Source: Gammaproteobacteria bacterium (GTDB lineage Bacteria > Pseudomonadota > Gammaproteobacteria > Pseudomonadales > Pseudohongiellaceae). From it: a stretch of DNA of 64,000 nucleotides. The stretch spans positions 46,871 to 110,870 of the forward strand of contig JABJIC010000004.1 in NCBI GenBank assembly GCA_018661465.1. Reading direction: 5' to 3'. The notes beneath the pieces are model-generated. The model worked only from the letters and a program-made list of their open reading frames with translations, was not told the DNA's origin and did no database searches. Shown piece after piece: positions 16,981 through 26,167 of the stretch (the first letter of the stretch is position 1; the number at the start of each line of letters is the position of its first letter). Position numbers and translations under genes: made by a program.

Positions 16981-18762
16981 ATGGCGGTTAAAGTGAACAA
17001 AGCAGGTAACAACACTCTGGTAGACCTCAAAGATTTCCTGGATTATCTTCTGGCCGAAGGCCGTATTGCTCAGGCGGATCATGATAGTGCCATGCTTGGC
17101 CGCCGCTCAGCGGAAGATCGTAATAAGCATGTTTTACATTATCTTGCTGATCTCGAGCTGAATGACGCGAAAGTTGCTGGGAAAAAACTGGATATAGAAT
17201 CTCTCACTATGGCTTTGAGTAAACAGTCTGGTCAGGATTACTATAGAATTGATCCCTTGAAAATCGACGCGGCCCAAGTTACTCAAGTGATGTCTTACGC
17301 GTTTACTCAGCGGCACCATATACTGGCTGTAGAAGTCAGCCCTGTCGAAGTTACTATCACCAGCGCCGAACCTTATATGACATCATGGGAATCGGATCTG
17401 GAACATGTGTTGCAGAAAAAGATTAAGAGAGTCATTTCCAATCCGGTTGAGATTAAGCGCCTCACCACGGAGCTTTATAGTCTTTCCTCTTCTATTAGTG
17501 GAGCAACCGAAGGTGGCCCCCAGAAAAAGGGTATAGGAAATCTCGAGCAGATGTTGGAGCTCGGAGGCGCGAAAGACCCGGAAGCTAACGATCAGCATAT
17601 TGTTAACGTAGTTGACTGGCTTCTGCAATATGCGTTCGATCAAAGAGCCAGTGATATTCATGTTGAGCCTCGAAGAGAGAAGGGAACTATTCGATTTCGA
17701 ATAGACGGAGTTCTCTACACGGTTTACTCATTGCCAATGCAGGTGTTGGGCGCGGTAACCAGCCGATTAAAAATTCTCGGACGCATGAACGTTGCAGAGA
17801 AACGTAAACCTCAAGACGGACGCATAAAAACTAAGAGTCCAAATGGTAATGAAATCGAGTTAAGACTTTCCACATTACCTACAGCGTTCGGTGAAAAACT
17901 GGTAATGCGAATTTTCGACCCCGACGTTTTGTTAAAACCGTTTGAAGAGCTGGGACTTATTAATGATGATTTGATCCGCTGGAATGACATCACTAAAAAT
18001 AATAACGGCATTGTAATTATCACCGGACCAACTGGTTCAGGTAAAACTACTACGTTGTACTCAACGCTTAAAACATTGGCGACGGAAGAAGTGAATGTCT
18101 GCACCATCGAAGATCCCATCGAGATGGTGGAAGATAGTTTTAATCAGATGCAGGTTCAGGAAAACATTGATCTGAATTTTGCTGATGGAGTGAAAGCTCT
18201 ACTAAGACAAGACCCGGATATCATTATGATCGGCGAGGTCAGGGATTTACCTACAGCAGAAATGGCGATCCAAGCTGCTCTGACGGGCCATCTGGTGTTC
18301 ACCACACTTCACACCAATGATGCGCCCTCTGCAATTACTCGACTGCTGGAACTCGGAGTGCCTTCCTATTTGATTAAGGCGACAGTCATTGGAATTATGG
18401 CGCAGCGCCTGGTTAGAGTACTTTGCCCCCATTGTAAACAGCCGACGTCTATTGACCAGGATGCCTGGGACTCTATAACACTTCCATGGAAGGTGAAGCT
18501 GCCCAAGCATGTATATGAAGCGCCGGGTTGTCTGGAATGTCGTGAAACCGGCTTTAAAGGCAGACAAGGTCTTTATGAGGTAATGCCATTCACTGAATCC
18601 CTGCAGCAATACTCCGATGATAAGTCGAACTTGCCCGCCTTGCGTAAGCAGGCCTACAAGGAAGGTATGCTAAGCCTGAGACTGAGCGGGGCGCAGAAAG
18701 TAGCCAGCGGATTGACCACCGTCAATGAAATCCTTCGCGTAACACCTGAAAACAAGAATTAG
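16981..18762 (+). CDS. GspE/PulE/PilB-family secretion ATPase
   Basis: This 593-residue cytoplasmic ATPase has an N-terminal domain of the T2SSE/MshEN type (about residues 15-160) and an Asp-box region (RASDIHVEPRREKGTIRFRI). Walker A is GPTGSGKTTTLYS near residue 349, Walker B is DPDIIMIGEVRD, and the His box is GHLVFTTLHTNDA. A zinc-binding pair is formed by LCPHC and GCLECRETG. All catalytic elements are intact. Family members power assembly of type II secretion pseudopili or type IV pili. No other gsp or pil gene lies next to it, so its machine cannot be named. The N-terminal extension with LLAEGRIAQADHDSAM resembles stand-alone GspE-like proteins of gammaproteobacteria. Confidence 0.93.
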   Translation: MAVKVNKAGNNTLVDLKDFLDYLLAEGRIAQADHDSAMLGRRSAEDRNKHVLHYLADLELNDAKVAGKKLDIESLTMALSKQSGQDYYRIDPLKIDAAQVTQVMSYAFTQRHHILAVEVSPVEVTITSAEPYMTSWESDLEHVLQKKIKRVISNPVEIKRLTTELYSLSSSISGATEGGPQKKGIGNLEQMLELGGAKDPEANDQHIVNVVDWLLQYAFDQRASDIHVEPRREKGTIRFRIDGVLYTVYSLPMQVLGAVTSRLKILGRMNVAEKRKPQDGRIKTKSPNGNEIELRLSTLPTAFGEKLVMRIFDPDVLLKPFEELGLINDDLIRWNDITKNNNGIVIITGPTGSGKTTTLYSTLKTLATEEVNVCTIEDPIEMVEDSFNQMQVQENIDLNFADGVKALLRQDPDIIMIGEVRDLPTAEMAIQAALTGHLVFTTLHTNDAPSAITRLLELGVPSYLIKATVIGIMAQRLVRVLCPHCKQPTSIDQDAWDSITLPWKVKLPKHVYEAPGCLECRETGFKGRQGLYEVMPFTESLQQYSDDKSNLPALRKQAYKEGMLSLRLSGAQKVASGLTTVNEILRVTPENKN

Positions 18763-18796
18763 ACTCAGAATGGTTTAGAATGGGCTCATTATTTTT

Positions 18797-19888
18797 ATGC
18801 CAGCCCAGATACTAGCTATGGATTCAGCACAAAAAGACAAGCCGGAAAAATTTCTGGTAATCGGGCCGTCCTGGGTTGGCGATATGGTAATGGCTCAGGT
18901 CTTGTTCCGGCGTCTTAAAGCCAACTTTGATGATTGCAGCATTTCGGTGTTGGCACCGGATTGGACCAGGCCGTTGCTGGAGCGGATGCCCGAAGTAGAA
19001 GACAGCATCGCTTCCACGACCCAACGAGGACAGCTGGGTCTAGGAGCCCGAAGAACCTTGGGGCTATCACTAAGAGAACAAGAATTCACCACCGCCTATG
19101 TTCTTCCCAATTCATTCAAATCTGCCCTGATACCCTTCCATGCACGAATTCCTCGGCGCATAGCCTGGCGTGGCGAATTCAGAGGTTTGTTACTCACTGA
19201 TAGTCGAGTCCTAAAAAAAGACATCTATCCACTCATGGTGCAGCGCTTTGCAGCCTTGGCTGAACCAGCAGGAAGCAAACCACCGACAGAAATCCTCGAC
19301 CCGCGACTCAGTATTGACCCTGAGACTCTGTCCTCTACAAGAAACAAGTTTCAGCTATCTATCGAGAATAGGATTTTGGCCATCTGTCCTGGAGCAGAAT
19401 TTGGAACCTCGAAGCAGTGGCCGGCCAAGCATTTTGCGTCTAGCTGCAAGTCACTTATCGCAGACGGATGGAGAGTGTGGATTTTTGGCTCTGCCAATGA
19501 TGAAGCCATGGCGGCTTCTATACTTCAGGAAATGAACGATGCTGAACAGCAAGCCTGTGAAAACCTCTGTGGTAAAACCAGCCTGGCCGAAGCCATTGAT
19601 TTGTTGTCCTTGACTGATGTGGTTATTTCAAATGATTCAGGATTAATGCATATTGCTGCAGCGCTCGATATACCTGTGGTGGCACTGTATGGATCTACTT
19701 CGCCAGACTTTACACCACCAAGGGCGGAGAAGGTAAAATTGCTGTCTACAAATATTGAGTGCCGCCCCTGCTTCAAGAGAGAATGTCCCTTGGGGCATCA
19801 GAAATGCCTGCAGGATTTGGAGCCGGAACTCGCTATTTCAGCAGTTAATGAATTACGGGAAGAGAAACAATCCAGGGATCTGGTTTAA
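18797..19888 (+). CDS. waaF: ADP-heptose:LPS heptosyltransferase II
   Basis: This 363-residue GT9 family enzyme adds the second L-glycero-D-manno-heptose to the LPS inner core at the cytoplasmic face of the inner membrane. The N-terminal Rossmann half begins KFLVIGPSWVGDMVMAQVLF, the WaaF form of the motif. The C-terminal donor-binding half has CPGAEFGTSKQWPAKHFA and DVVISNDSGLMHIAAALDIP followed by ALYGSTSPDFTPP. Those motifs and the length fit waaF. An alternative ATG 7 codons in (18818) is possible. It is the first gene of an operon, with waaC beginning 11 bases after its stop. Confidence 0.95.
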   Translation: MPAQILAMDSAQKDKPEKFLVIGPSWVGDMVMAQVLFRRLKANFDDCSISVLAPDWTRPLLERMPEVEDSIASTTQRGQLGLGARRTLGLSLREQEFTTAYVLPNSFKSALIPFHARIPRRIAWRGEFRGLLLTDSRVLKKDIYPLMVQRFAALAEPAGSKPPTEILDPRLSIDPETLSSTRNKFQLSIENRILAICPGAEFGTSKQWPAKHFASSCKSLIADGWRVWIFGSANDEAMAASILQEMNDAEQQACENLCGKTSLAEAIDLLSLTDVVISNDSGLMHIAAALDIPVVALYGSTSPDFTPPRAEKVKLLSTNIECRPCFKRECPLGHQKCLQDLEPELAISAVNELREEKQSRDLV

Positions 19889-19898
19889 AGGAAAAGAT

Positions 19899-20993
19899 GT
19901 GCGCGTACTTATAGTAAAAGTTTCGTCTCTTGGAGACATTATTCATACCTTGCCAGCAGTGACGGACGCTTATCGTGCACACAAAGATCTGGTGTTTGAC
20001 TGGGTGGTGGAAGAAAATTTTGCGGAAGTTCCTTCGTGGCATCCCGCAGTCGACAAAGTCATTCCCGTGGCTATAAGACGCTGGCGCAGAAGCCTGATTA
20101 AAACGTATTTGAATCACGAATTTCGAACTTTTAGAAAATCATTGCAGGGGGTCCACTACGACCTGGTAATAGATGCTCAGGGACTGATAAAGAGTGGGAT
20201 GATAAGCCGAATTTCAAAAGGCTTAACAGTAGGTTTAAGCAATCGAACCATTCGTGAACCAATGGCGACACTTTTCTATAACAAGGTCTATTCCGTGCCC
20301 TGGACCGAGCACGCGGTGGACAGGGTAAGAGAGTTATTCTCAAGAGCTTTGCAATACGAGTATGACAAAGACCAGATAGACTATGGAATTGATCTGAGCA
20401 AGATCCAGGGTTTTAGCTCTACCAAGAAGTATGGTAAAGAGAAATCGCTAGTTTTCCTTCACGGTACTACATGGAGTACCAAGCACTGGCCTGAACATTA
20501 TTGGCGTCAACTTGCCAATATAGCCACCCTTGAAGGCTATAGAGTGTTGCTTCCATGGGGCGACGAAAGCGAGAAGCAACGAGCGGATTTCATCGCTGCG
20601 GGCAATGATCTGGTTACTATTCTCGATAAGCAGTCACTTTCTGGTCTGGCTAATCACATACAGCAATCGGAAGGTGTTATTGCTGTGGATACCGGTCTGG
20701 GTCATATGGCGGCAGCACTCTCCAAACCCACGATTTCCTTATATGGTCCAACTGATCCTGGTCTTTCGGGAACCTACGGCAATATGCAGTTGCACCTGAA
20801 TTCGAATTTAAATTGTGCTCCCTGCGTAAAGAAGATTTGCAATTACTCCGGGCCGGGCGTGACGGATGAGTATGATGGGCAGTCGTTTGCAGTGGTGCCG
20901 CCTTGCTTCTCAAGTCATAAGCCGGAAATGGTTTGGCAGCAATTCAAAGAACTGCTGGGCAGATCAACAGCGACCCAGGATCTTCAGCTATGA
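19899..20993 (+). CDS. waaC: ADP-heptose:LPS heptosyltransferase I
   Basis: The start is GTG 19899, giving MRVLIVKVSSLGDIIHTLPA, the canonical WaaC N-terminus; upstream in-frame starts lie inside waaF. AAAGGAAAAG provides the ribosome-binding site. This GT9 enzyme transfers the first heptose onto Kdo2-lipid A. The acceptor-side motif is DLVIDAQGLIKSGMISR, and the donor side has LHGTTWSTKHWPEHYWRQLA and GVIAVDTGLGHMAAALSKP. The product is about 364 residues. The last bases overlap the waaG start (ATG 20990, stop 20991-20993), so the two genes are coupled. Confidence 0.95.
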   Translation: MRVLIVKVSSLGDIIHTLPAVTDAYRAHKDLVFDWVVEENFAEVPSWHPAVDKVIPVAIRRWRRSLIKTYLNHEFRTFRKSLQGVHYDLVIDAQGLIKSGMISRISKGLTVGLSNRTIREPMATLFYNKVYSVPWTEHAVDRVRELFSRALQYEYDKDQIDYGIDLSKIQGFSSTKKYGKEKSLVFLHGTTWSTKHWPEHYWRQLANIATLEGYRVLLPWGDESEKQRADFIAAGNDLVTILDKQSLSGLANHIQQSEGVIAVDTGLGHMAAALSKPTISLYGPTDPGLSGTYGNMQLHLNSNLNCAPCVKKICNYSGPGVTDEYDGQSFAVVPPCFSSHKPEMVWQQFKELLGRSTATQDLQL

Positions 20994-22141
20994 AGTTGAG
21001 CTTTCTGATTTACACCTACTTTCCCTACGGTGGGCAACAGAGAGACTTTCTTCGAATCCTTAAAGAGTGCTTGAGTCGTGGTCATGAGGTGACGGTATAT
21101 ACGCGCCAGTGGGAAGGAGAGATGCCTGAGGGCATTAAGCTGGTGATTGTTCCCGTGAAGGCATCAAGCAGAATTAAGCTGTATAGAAAATTCACAGAGT
21201 GGCTTAGAGACGCTCTGGAAAAAGCTGAAGACTCACTGCTTGTAGGTTTTAATAAGATGCCACTTCTGGATGTCTATTTTGCCGCGGATCCTTGTTTCGC
21301 TGAAAAGGCTGAGGCGCAGCGAGGATTCTATTATCGTTTCACCCCCAGGTTTAAACATTTCAAGTCCTATGAAGAGGCCGTGTTTGGAAGTTCGGGCAAG
21401 ACCGAAGTAATGCTGCTGTCACCGCAGCAGCGAAAAAATTTCGTAAAGCATTATCCGGGTTGTGAGTCGCGGCTACATGATGTGCCCCCCGGTATTGACG
21501 AAGATAGAAGAGTCGAAAAACGAGACCCCGAAATTCGTGCCGAATTGAGGGAAGAATTCGCCATAGCAGATGATGAGCTTCTCATTTTGCAAATTGGATC
21601 TGGCTTTCGAGTCAAGGGAGTGGACAGGTCACTACGAGCTATTGCCACTCTGGATAAGAAACTGCAGGGGAAATGCCGATACCTGCTTATCGGTCAGGAT
21701 AAATCTGCTCGATTTGAAAAATTGGCAAGAAAACTGAAAATTTCAGAGCGGGTAACGATTCTTCCCGGTCGCGATGACATTCCAAGATTCCTCGCTGGCG
21801 CTGATCTATTACTTCATCCTGCCTACATGGAAAGTGCCGGTTATGTTTTGCTTGAAGCTACTATAGCGGGGCTTCCAGTTTTGACGACGGCCACATGTGG
21901 TTATGCATTTCATATTGAACAGGCCGAGTCTGGTCAGGTTTGTTCAGAGCCTTTTCAGCAAGATGAGCTCAATGCAAAGCTTGCGGAAATGCTCGTCAAA
22001 ATACACGCAGCGCCCTGGTCAACTAACGGACTTGAGTACGGCAAAAACGAAGAGCTGTATTCCTTGCCACAATATGCTGCAAACTTAATCGAAGAGTTGG
22101 CAAAAGAGAAAGAGAACCTTAAGGAGCAGGGTCTACCATGA
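20990..22141 (+). CDS. waaG: LPS core glycosyltransferase of the WaaG type (GT4)
   Basis: The start is ATG 20990, overlapping the waaC stop. The 383-residue product begins KLSFLIYTYFPYGGQQRDFL and carries RHDVPPGID-like, LQIGSGFRVKGVDRSLRAI and HPAYMESAGYVLLEATIAGL. The E-x7-E donor motif is present as ESAGYVLLE. This pattern is specific for WaaG, which transfers a hexose (glucose in enterobacteria, galactosamine in Pseudomonas) from a UDP-sugar to heptose II at the inner-membrane surface. The actual sugar cannot be read from sequence. The gene ends in an ATGA overlap with waaP. Confidence 0.94.
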   Translation: MKLSFLIYTYFPYGGQQRDFLRILKECLSRGHEVTVYTRQWEGEMPEGIKLVIVPVKASSRIKLYRKFTEWLRDALEKAEDSLLVGFNKMPLLDVYFAADPCFAEKAEAQRGFYYRFTPRFKHFKSYEEAVFGSSGKTEVMLLSPQQRKNFVKHYPGCESRLHDVPPGIDEDRRVEKRDPEIRAELREEFAIADDELLILQIGSGFRVKGVDRSLRAIATLDKKLQGKCRYLLIGQDKSARFEKLARKLKISERVTILPGRDDIPRFLAGADLLLHPAYMESAGYVLLEATIAGLPVLTTATCGYAFHIEQAESGQVCSEPFQQDELNAKLAEMLVKIHAAPWSTNGLEYGKNEELYSLPQYAANLIEELAKEKENLKEQGLP

Positions 22142-22929
22142 GTGCGCTGTTTCTGAATTCATCTTTCTCGGATTTGTTCTCCGACAGTGATCCCTTTGAC
22201 ACACTTTGGGCTATGGAAGGGGAAGTGCATCGGGACGTAAAGGGACGGGTGACCAAGCAATTTACTCATCAGGGCCAGAGCTATTTCGTAAAACTGCATT
22301 CAGGGGTCGGCTGGCTCGAGATAATTAAGAACCTATTGCAACTAAGACTGCCAATTCTCGGTGCTCGTAATGAATGGCAGGCGGTAGCACGTTTGCAGGA
22401 GTTGGGCATTGATACCATGACCGTGGTTGCTTATGGTGAAGACGGTTGGAATCCTGCAAGGCGTCGCTCTTTCGTGGTCACAGAAGACTTAAGCAACACC
22501 CGCAGCCTTGAAGATGTCTGTGCTGATTGGCCAAGACAAGGAGTGGGTTTCTCTTCCAAGAAAGCTCTTATTGAAAAGTTGGCAAAAATCAGCCGCGTAT
22601 TACATCAGGATGGCATCTGTCATAGGGACTACTATATCTGCCACTTCTTGATGGATCAGAGTCCAGAGGAGAATCAAAAAGTATCACTAATTGATTTGCA
22701 TCGGGCTTTGATCAAAGACAATTTGTCCGAAAGGTGGATAATCAAAGACGTGTCGGGACTGTATTTTTCTGCGATGGATATTGGATTGACCCGCCGTGAT
22801 CTCTTCAGGTTTATGAAAGTTTATAGTGGGCAAGAGCTCCGTCAATGTCTCAAGACAGACATTACTTTCTGGCGAGCCGTAGATAAACGTGCGCGTGCCA
22901 TGTACAAGAAATTAAGTGGTAGGGCTTAG
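22138..22929 (+). CDS. waaP: LPS core heptose I kinase
   Basis: This 263-residue protein-kinase-like enzyme phosphorylates core heptose, a modification that is essential in Pseudomonas and strengthens the outer membrane. The nucleotide loop region is VKGRVTKQFTHQGQSYFVKL, the catalytic loop is GICHRDYYICHFLMD (HRD with the WaaP-specific YYICHF), and the metal-binding aspartate lies in VSLIDLHRA. The length matches WaaP. The start overlaps the waaG stop by 4 bases. The waaF-waaC-waaG-waaP order is the classic gammaproteobacterial arrangement. Confidence 0.95.
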   Translation: MSALFLNSSFSDLFSDSDPFDTLWAMEGEVHRDVKGRVTKQFTHQGQSYFVKLHSGVGWLEIIKNLLQLRLPILGARNEWQAVARLQELGIDTMTVVAYGEDGWNPARRRSFVVTEDLSNTRSLEDVCADWPRQGVGFSSKKALIEKLAKISRVLHQDGICHRDYYICHFLMDQSPEENQKVSLIDLHRALIKDNLSERWIIKDVSGLYFSAMDIGLTRRDLFRFMKVYSGQELRQCLKTDITFWRAVDKRARAMYKKLSGRA

Positions 22930-22930
22930 C

Positions 22931-24391
22931 ATGGGGTCACTTTCATGTTCTGAGCTGAACGCTTTGGGGCGGCATATACCTACTCCTTTTTATCTTTCCA
23001 TATTGAAGAACGAGCGGGCACTTGAGCTAAGAGTACAAAGCATTTTGCGGATCGTTCCAGGTCGACGCATTGTGGCGTTGGGAACATGGCAAGATAAACA
23101 GGTTATTCTGAAATTGTTTTATGATCGGAAAACCTGGAAGAGGAATATGCTGCGGGATATTCGTGGCATCAACCTCCTAAAGCAGGCTGGTATTCCGACG
23201 CCTAGACTAGAGCTTCAATCTACTACTGAGGACAAGGCAGGCGGTGCTCTGATTATTGATTATCTCAGCACAGGGAAAGGATTGAGCGGTTTGTTCAATC
23301 AGGCAAAGAATGAAGAAGAACAAAACGATATTCTCGATCTGGCGATTGAAAATATTGCTCGTTGTCATCAAGCGGGGCTTTGGCAGGAGGATATTCATCT
23401 GGATAATTTCCTTCTCTATCGCGGCGTTGTCCACCTGATTGATGGTGCTGACGTGAAATCAGTTGACGGTTTGCTGGATAAGGAAACTTGCCTAAAGAAT
23501 TTGGCGATGTTTGTCGCACAACTGCCTGCACGATTTGATCAGAAGACAGAGCAGTTGATTCACAGTTATCGAAATTACTTACCAGAGCTATCGAAGAATG
23601 ATTCCAAAAATTTTGATGCGCTGGTAAGGAAGGCAAGAATTACTCGATTGGACAGGTATGAAAAGAAGCTGTTTCGGTCTACCACATCCCATCGTTGTGA
23701 GAGAGTCTACGGCAGGTTTGTTGTCTACGACAGAATATTGAACTCACCGGCTTTAGAACAATTTGTTGAAGATCCTGATAGCTTTATTGATGAGGGCAGG
23801 CTTCTCAAAAAGGGCAATTCCTCAACGGTTGCTGTTGTTGACATCAATGGTTCAAACTATGTTTTGAAGCGTTACAATATGAAGAGTTTTGGACATAGGC
23901 TCTCCCGGTCACTAAGGCCCAGTCGCGCACATCAGTCCTGGAAAAATGCACTGACCCTGAAGATGTTGGGGGTTGCGACACCGACACCGTTGTTGTTTAT
24001 GGAAAATCGCCTGCTTGGCGTATTCCGAAGTACAGCTTATTATCTAAGCGAATATATTGAAGGCGACAACTTTGGTGATGAGATTGCCGCTGACACGTTA
24101 GAAGATGATCAGTTTAAGAAATCAATTGAGATGTTCGAGCAGCTGTTTCGCATAATGAACACTTATTCCGTAAGTCATGGAGACACTAAAGCCAGCAATT
24201 TTATTTTGAAAGATGGAGAGCTTATGGTTTTGGACTTGGATGCAATGAAGCGTCATAAATCTGTTGGCACTTTCTCCGAAAAATTTGTAAAAGATCTCAA
24301 ACGTTTTCAGAAAAACTGGAAGGGTAGCAAGTTTGAGAAAAAGGTAGACAAGGCGGTTACTGCTCTTCAATCTGAATTCGCAGGTTCGTGA
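22931..24391 (+). CDS. Tandem LPS kinase (two WaaP/Kdo-kinase-like domains)
   Basis: I place the start at ATG 22931, one base after the waaP stop, giving 486 residues. There are two kinase-like halves. The first (about residues 35-215) has VILKLFYDRKTW, GLWQEDIHLDNFLL and LIDGADV; the usual HxD aspartate loop appears as QEDIHLDN. The second (about 285-480) has VLKRYNMKSFGHRL, YSVSHGDTKASNFIL and MVLDLDAM, which look catalytically intact. Similar double-domain proteins lie downstream of waaP in pseudomonads. It probably adds further phosphates to the core, and the first half may be active or regulatory. The carbamoyltransferase gene starts two bases after its stop. Confidence 0.82.
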   Translation: MGSLSCSELNALGRHIPTPFYLSILKNERALELRVQSILRIVPGRRIVALGTWQDKQVILKLFYDRKTWKRNMLRDIRGINLLKQAGIPTPRLELQSTTEDKAGGALIIDYLSTGKGLSGLFNQAKNEEEQNDILDLAIENIARCHQAGLWQEDIHLDNFLLYRGVVHLIDGADVKSVDGLLDKETCLKNLAMFVAQLPARFDQKTEQLIHSYRNYLPELSKNDSKNFDALVRKARITRLDRYEKKLFRSTTSHRCERVYGRFVVYDRILNSPALEQFVEDPDSFIDEGRLLKKGNSSTVAVVDINGSNYVLKRYNMKSFGHRLSRSLRPSRAHQSWKNALTLKMLGVATPTPLLFMENRLLGVFRSTAYYLSEYIEGDNFGDEIAADTLEDDQFKKSIEMFEQLFRIMNTYSVSHGDTKASNFILKDGELMVLDLDAMKRHKSVGTFSEKFVKDLKRFQKNWKGSKFEKKVDKAVTALQSEFAGS

Positions 24392-24392
24392 A

Positions 24393-26141
24393 ATGAGTAT
24401 CTATACTTTAGGCTTGGCAGGAGCAATAGGACATGATCCTGCTGCCGCTCTTTTTAAAGATGAAGAATTGATCGCGGCTGTAGAAGAAGAGCGCATTCTG
24501 CGTAGAAAACATGCCAGCGGCGAGATGCCTTATCATGCGGCGCGACAGTGTTTCGAAATAGCCGGGATTCGACCTTCAGAAATCAATCGTATAGCAATTC
24601 CTTTCGCTCCCATAAATTTATTCAATAAGGCCCGATGGCATTATGCGTATCGTCATTGGTATGCGCCGGATAGGTCTGTTGACAGTGTGCTCAACGGGAA
24701 TCGTCGTTATCGTCGTTATTTGAAAGACTTGTATGAATTACTTGCCAAGCTGCAGATTGATTCAAAAAAAGTTGAACTGGTTCCAGTAGAACATCAACTT
24801 GCCCATGCGAGTAGTTGCTATCACCTTAATGAATCTGACGAAAAAACGGCGATTCTTTGTCTTGATTCAAAAGGCGAATATTCAAACATTTTTCTCGGTT
24901 ATGGTGAGAATGGGAAAATAGTTCGGATCAAGGAATTCTACAATCCCGATTCCCTGTGCGGCATGTATGCTGCGCTTACTGATTATCTTGGATTCGAAAT
25001 CCTTGATGGCGAGTTTAAGGTAATGGGTATAGCACCATTCGGAGATCCGGATAAATATGATCTCAGCGAGCTGGCCAAATTCAATGGGAAAAAGTTTAAG
25101 GTAAACAACAAACTAATTGGTACCGTTGGCTTGAGGCGATACAAAGCAAAGTCCAAGGGACACTATTTCAGCAAGAAGTTAGTGGAGATGCTCGGACCTA
25201 GGCGAGTGGGTAATCTCACCGATGATCCCTACGTCCACTACGCGGCCGCTATCCAGAAACTTTATGAGGATCTCACCATTGAGTTGGTAGAACATTTCCT
25301 TGGCGATGTGCTTGATGCCTCCGGAAGACTGGCAATCTCCGGCACAGGTTCCATGAACATTCGATTGAATCGGATGCTGAAGGCTCATCCCAGGGTAAAG
25401 AATCTCATCGTTCACCCTGCCTGCGGCGATCCGGGCACAGCTATCGGAGCTGCGGCGTACGTGGTGCGGAAAGAGGGTAAAAAGCTACAGCCGATGAAAA
25501 ATGTATTCCTTGGGCCAGAATACACAACAGAGCAATGTATTGAAGCTTGCAAACTAAGCCGGGAACGGCCTGTTTGGGAAGTTTTGGAAGACCCTAAAGA
25601 AAGAGCAGTGGAGCTATTGGCCAATGGAGAGATCATTGCCTGGTTTCAGGGGAGAATGGAATTTGGGCCGCGCTCATTAGGAAATCGAAGCATCCTGGCG
25701 AGCCCTGACGAAGCAGAGGTTTCTGAAAAGCTCAATCATCAGGTCAAGTTTCGAGAAAAATGGCGCCCGTACTCTGCAAGTGTTCTGGATACCGTGGCCG
25801 ATGAATTTGTCGATGGGGGATGCAAAGATAAGTATATGTGCATCAGCCAGGATGTGAGTGAAGAATGGCGAGAAAAGTATCCTGCCATAAGCCATATTGA
25901 TGGAACCTGCAGAGCACAGATCGTGGACGCCGAGAGTAGCCCGGTATTTCATCAACTACTAACTAAGTTTAAAGACAAGACCGGGCACGGCATGTTGATT
26001 AACGCGACGTTGAATCGACCGGGGGAATCTCTGGTTTGTTCCCCTGATGATGCTGTGGCTATGTTTCTGGGTACAGATCTAAATTATCTGATATTGGGGA
26101 ATATTCTGGTTACTCGTCGTGAAGAACCGGAGTCCTGGTAA
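24393..26141 (+). CDS. NodU/CmcH-family carbamoyltransferase, probably modifying the LPS core
   Basis: This 582-residue protein has the family layout: an N-terminal YrdC-unrelated Kae1-like ASKHA domain (GLAGAIGHDPAAALFKDEEL, VEEERILRRKH, PVEHQLAHASSCY with the metal-binding histidines, LDSKGEYSNIFLG) and a C-terminal carbamoyltransferase domain (GRMEFGPRSLGNRSILASP, KFREKWRPYSASVL, LINATLNRPGESLVCSPDDA). Such enzymes transfer carbamoyl from carbamoyl phosphate via carbamoyl-AMP. In Pseudomonas a homologue after the LPS kinases (WapO) carbamoylates core heptose. Position as last gene of the waa operon supports the same role here. Confidence 0.9.
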   Translation: MSIYTLGLAGAIGHDPAAALFKDEELIAAVEEERILRRKHASGEMPYHAARQCFEIAGIRPSEINRIAIPFAPINLFNKARWHYAYRHWYAPDRSVDSVLNGNRRYRRYLKDLYELLAKLQIDSKKVELVPVEHQLAHASSCYHLNESDEKTAILCLDSKGEYSNIFLGYGENGKIVRIKEFYNPDSLCGMYAALTDYLGFEILDGEFKVMGIAPFGDPDKYDLSELAKFNGKKFKVNNKLIGTVGLRRYKAKSKGHYFSKKLVEMLGPRRVGNLTDDPYVHYAAAIQKLYEDLTIELVEHFLGDVLDASGRLAISGTGSMNIRLNRMLKAHPRVKNLIVHPACGDPGTAIGAAAYVVRKEGKKLQPMKNVFLGPEYTTEQCIEACKLSRERPVWEVLEDPKERAVELLANGEIIAWFQGRMEFGPRSLGNRSILASPDEAEVSEKLNHQVKFREKWRPYSASVLDTVADEFVDGGCKDKYMCISQDVSEEWREKYPAISHIDGTCRAQIVDAESSPVFHQLLTKFKDKTGHGMLINATLNRPGESLVCSPDDAVAMFLGTDLNYLILGNILVTRREEPESW

Positions 26142-26167
26142 AAATTCTCACTGCGTTAGCTAATTCT

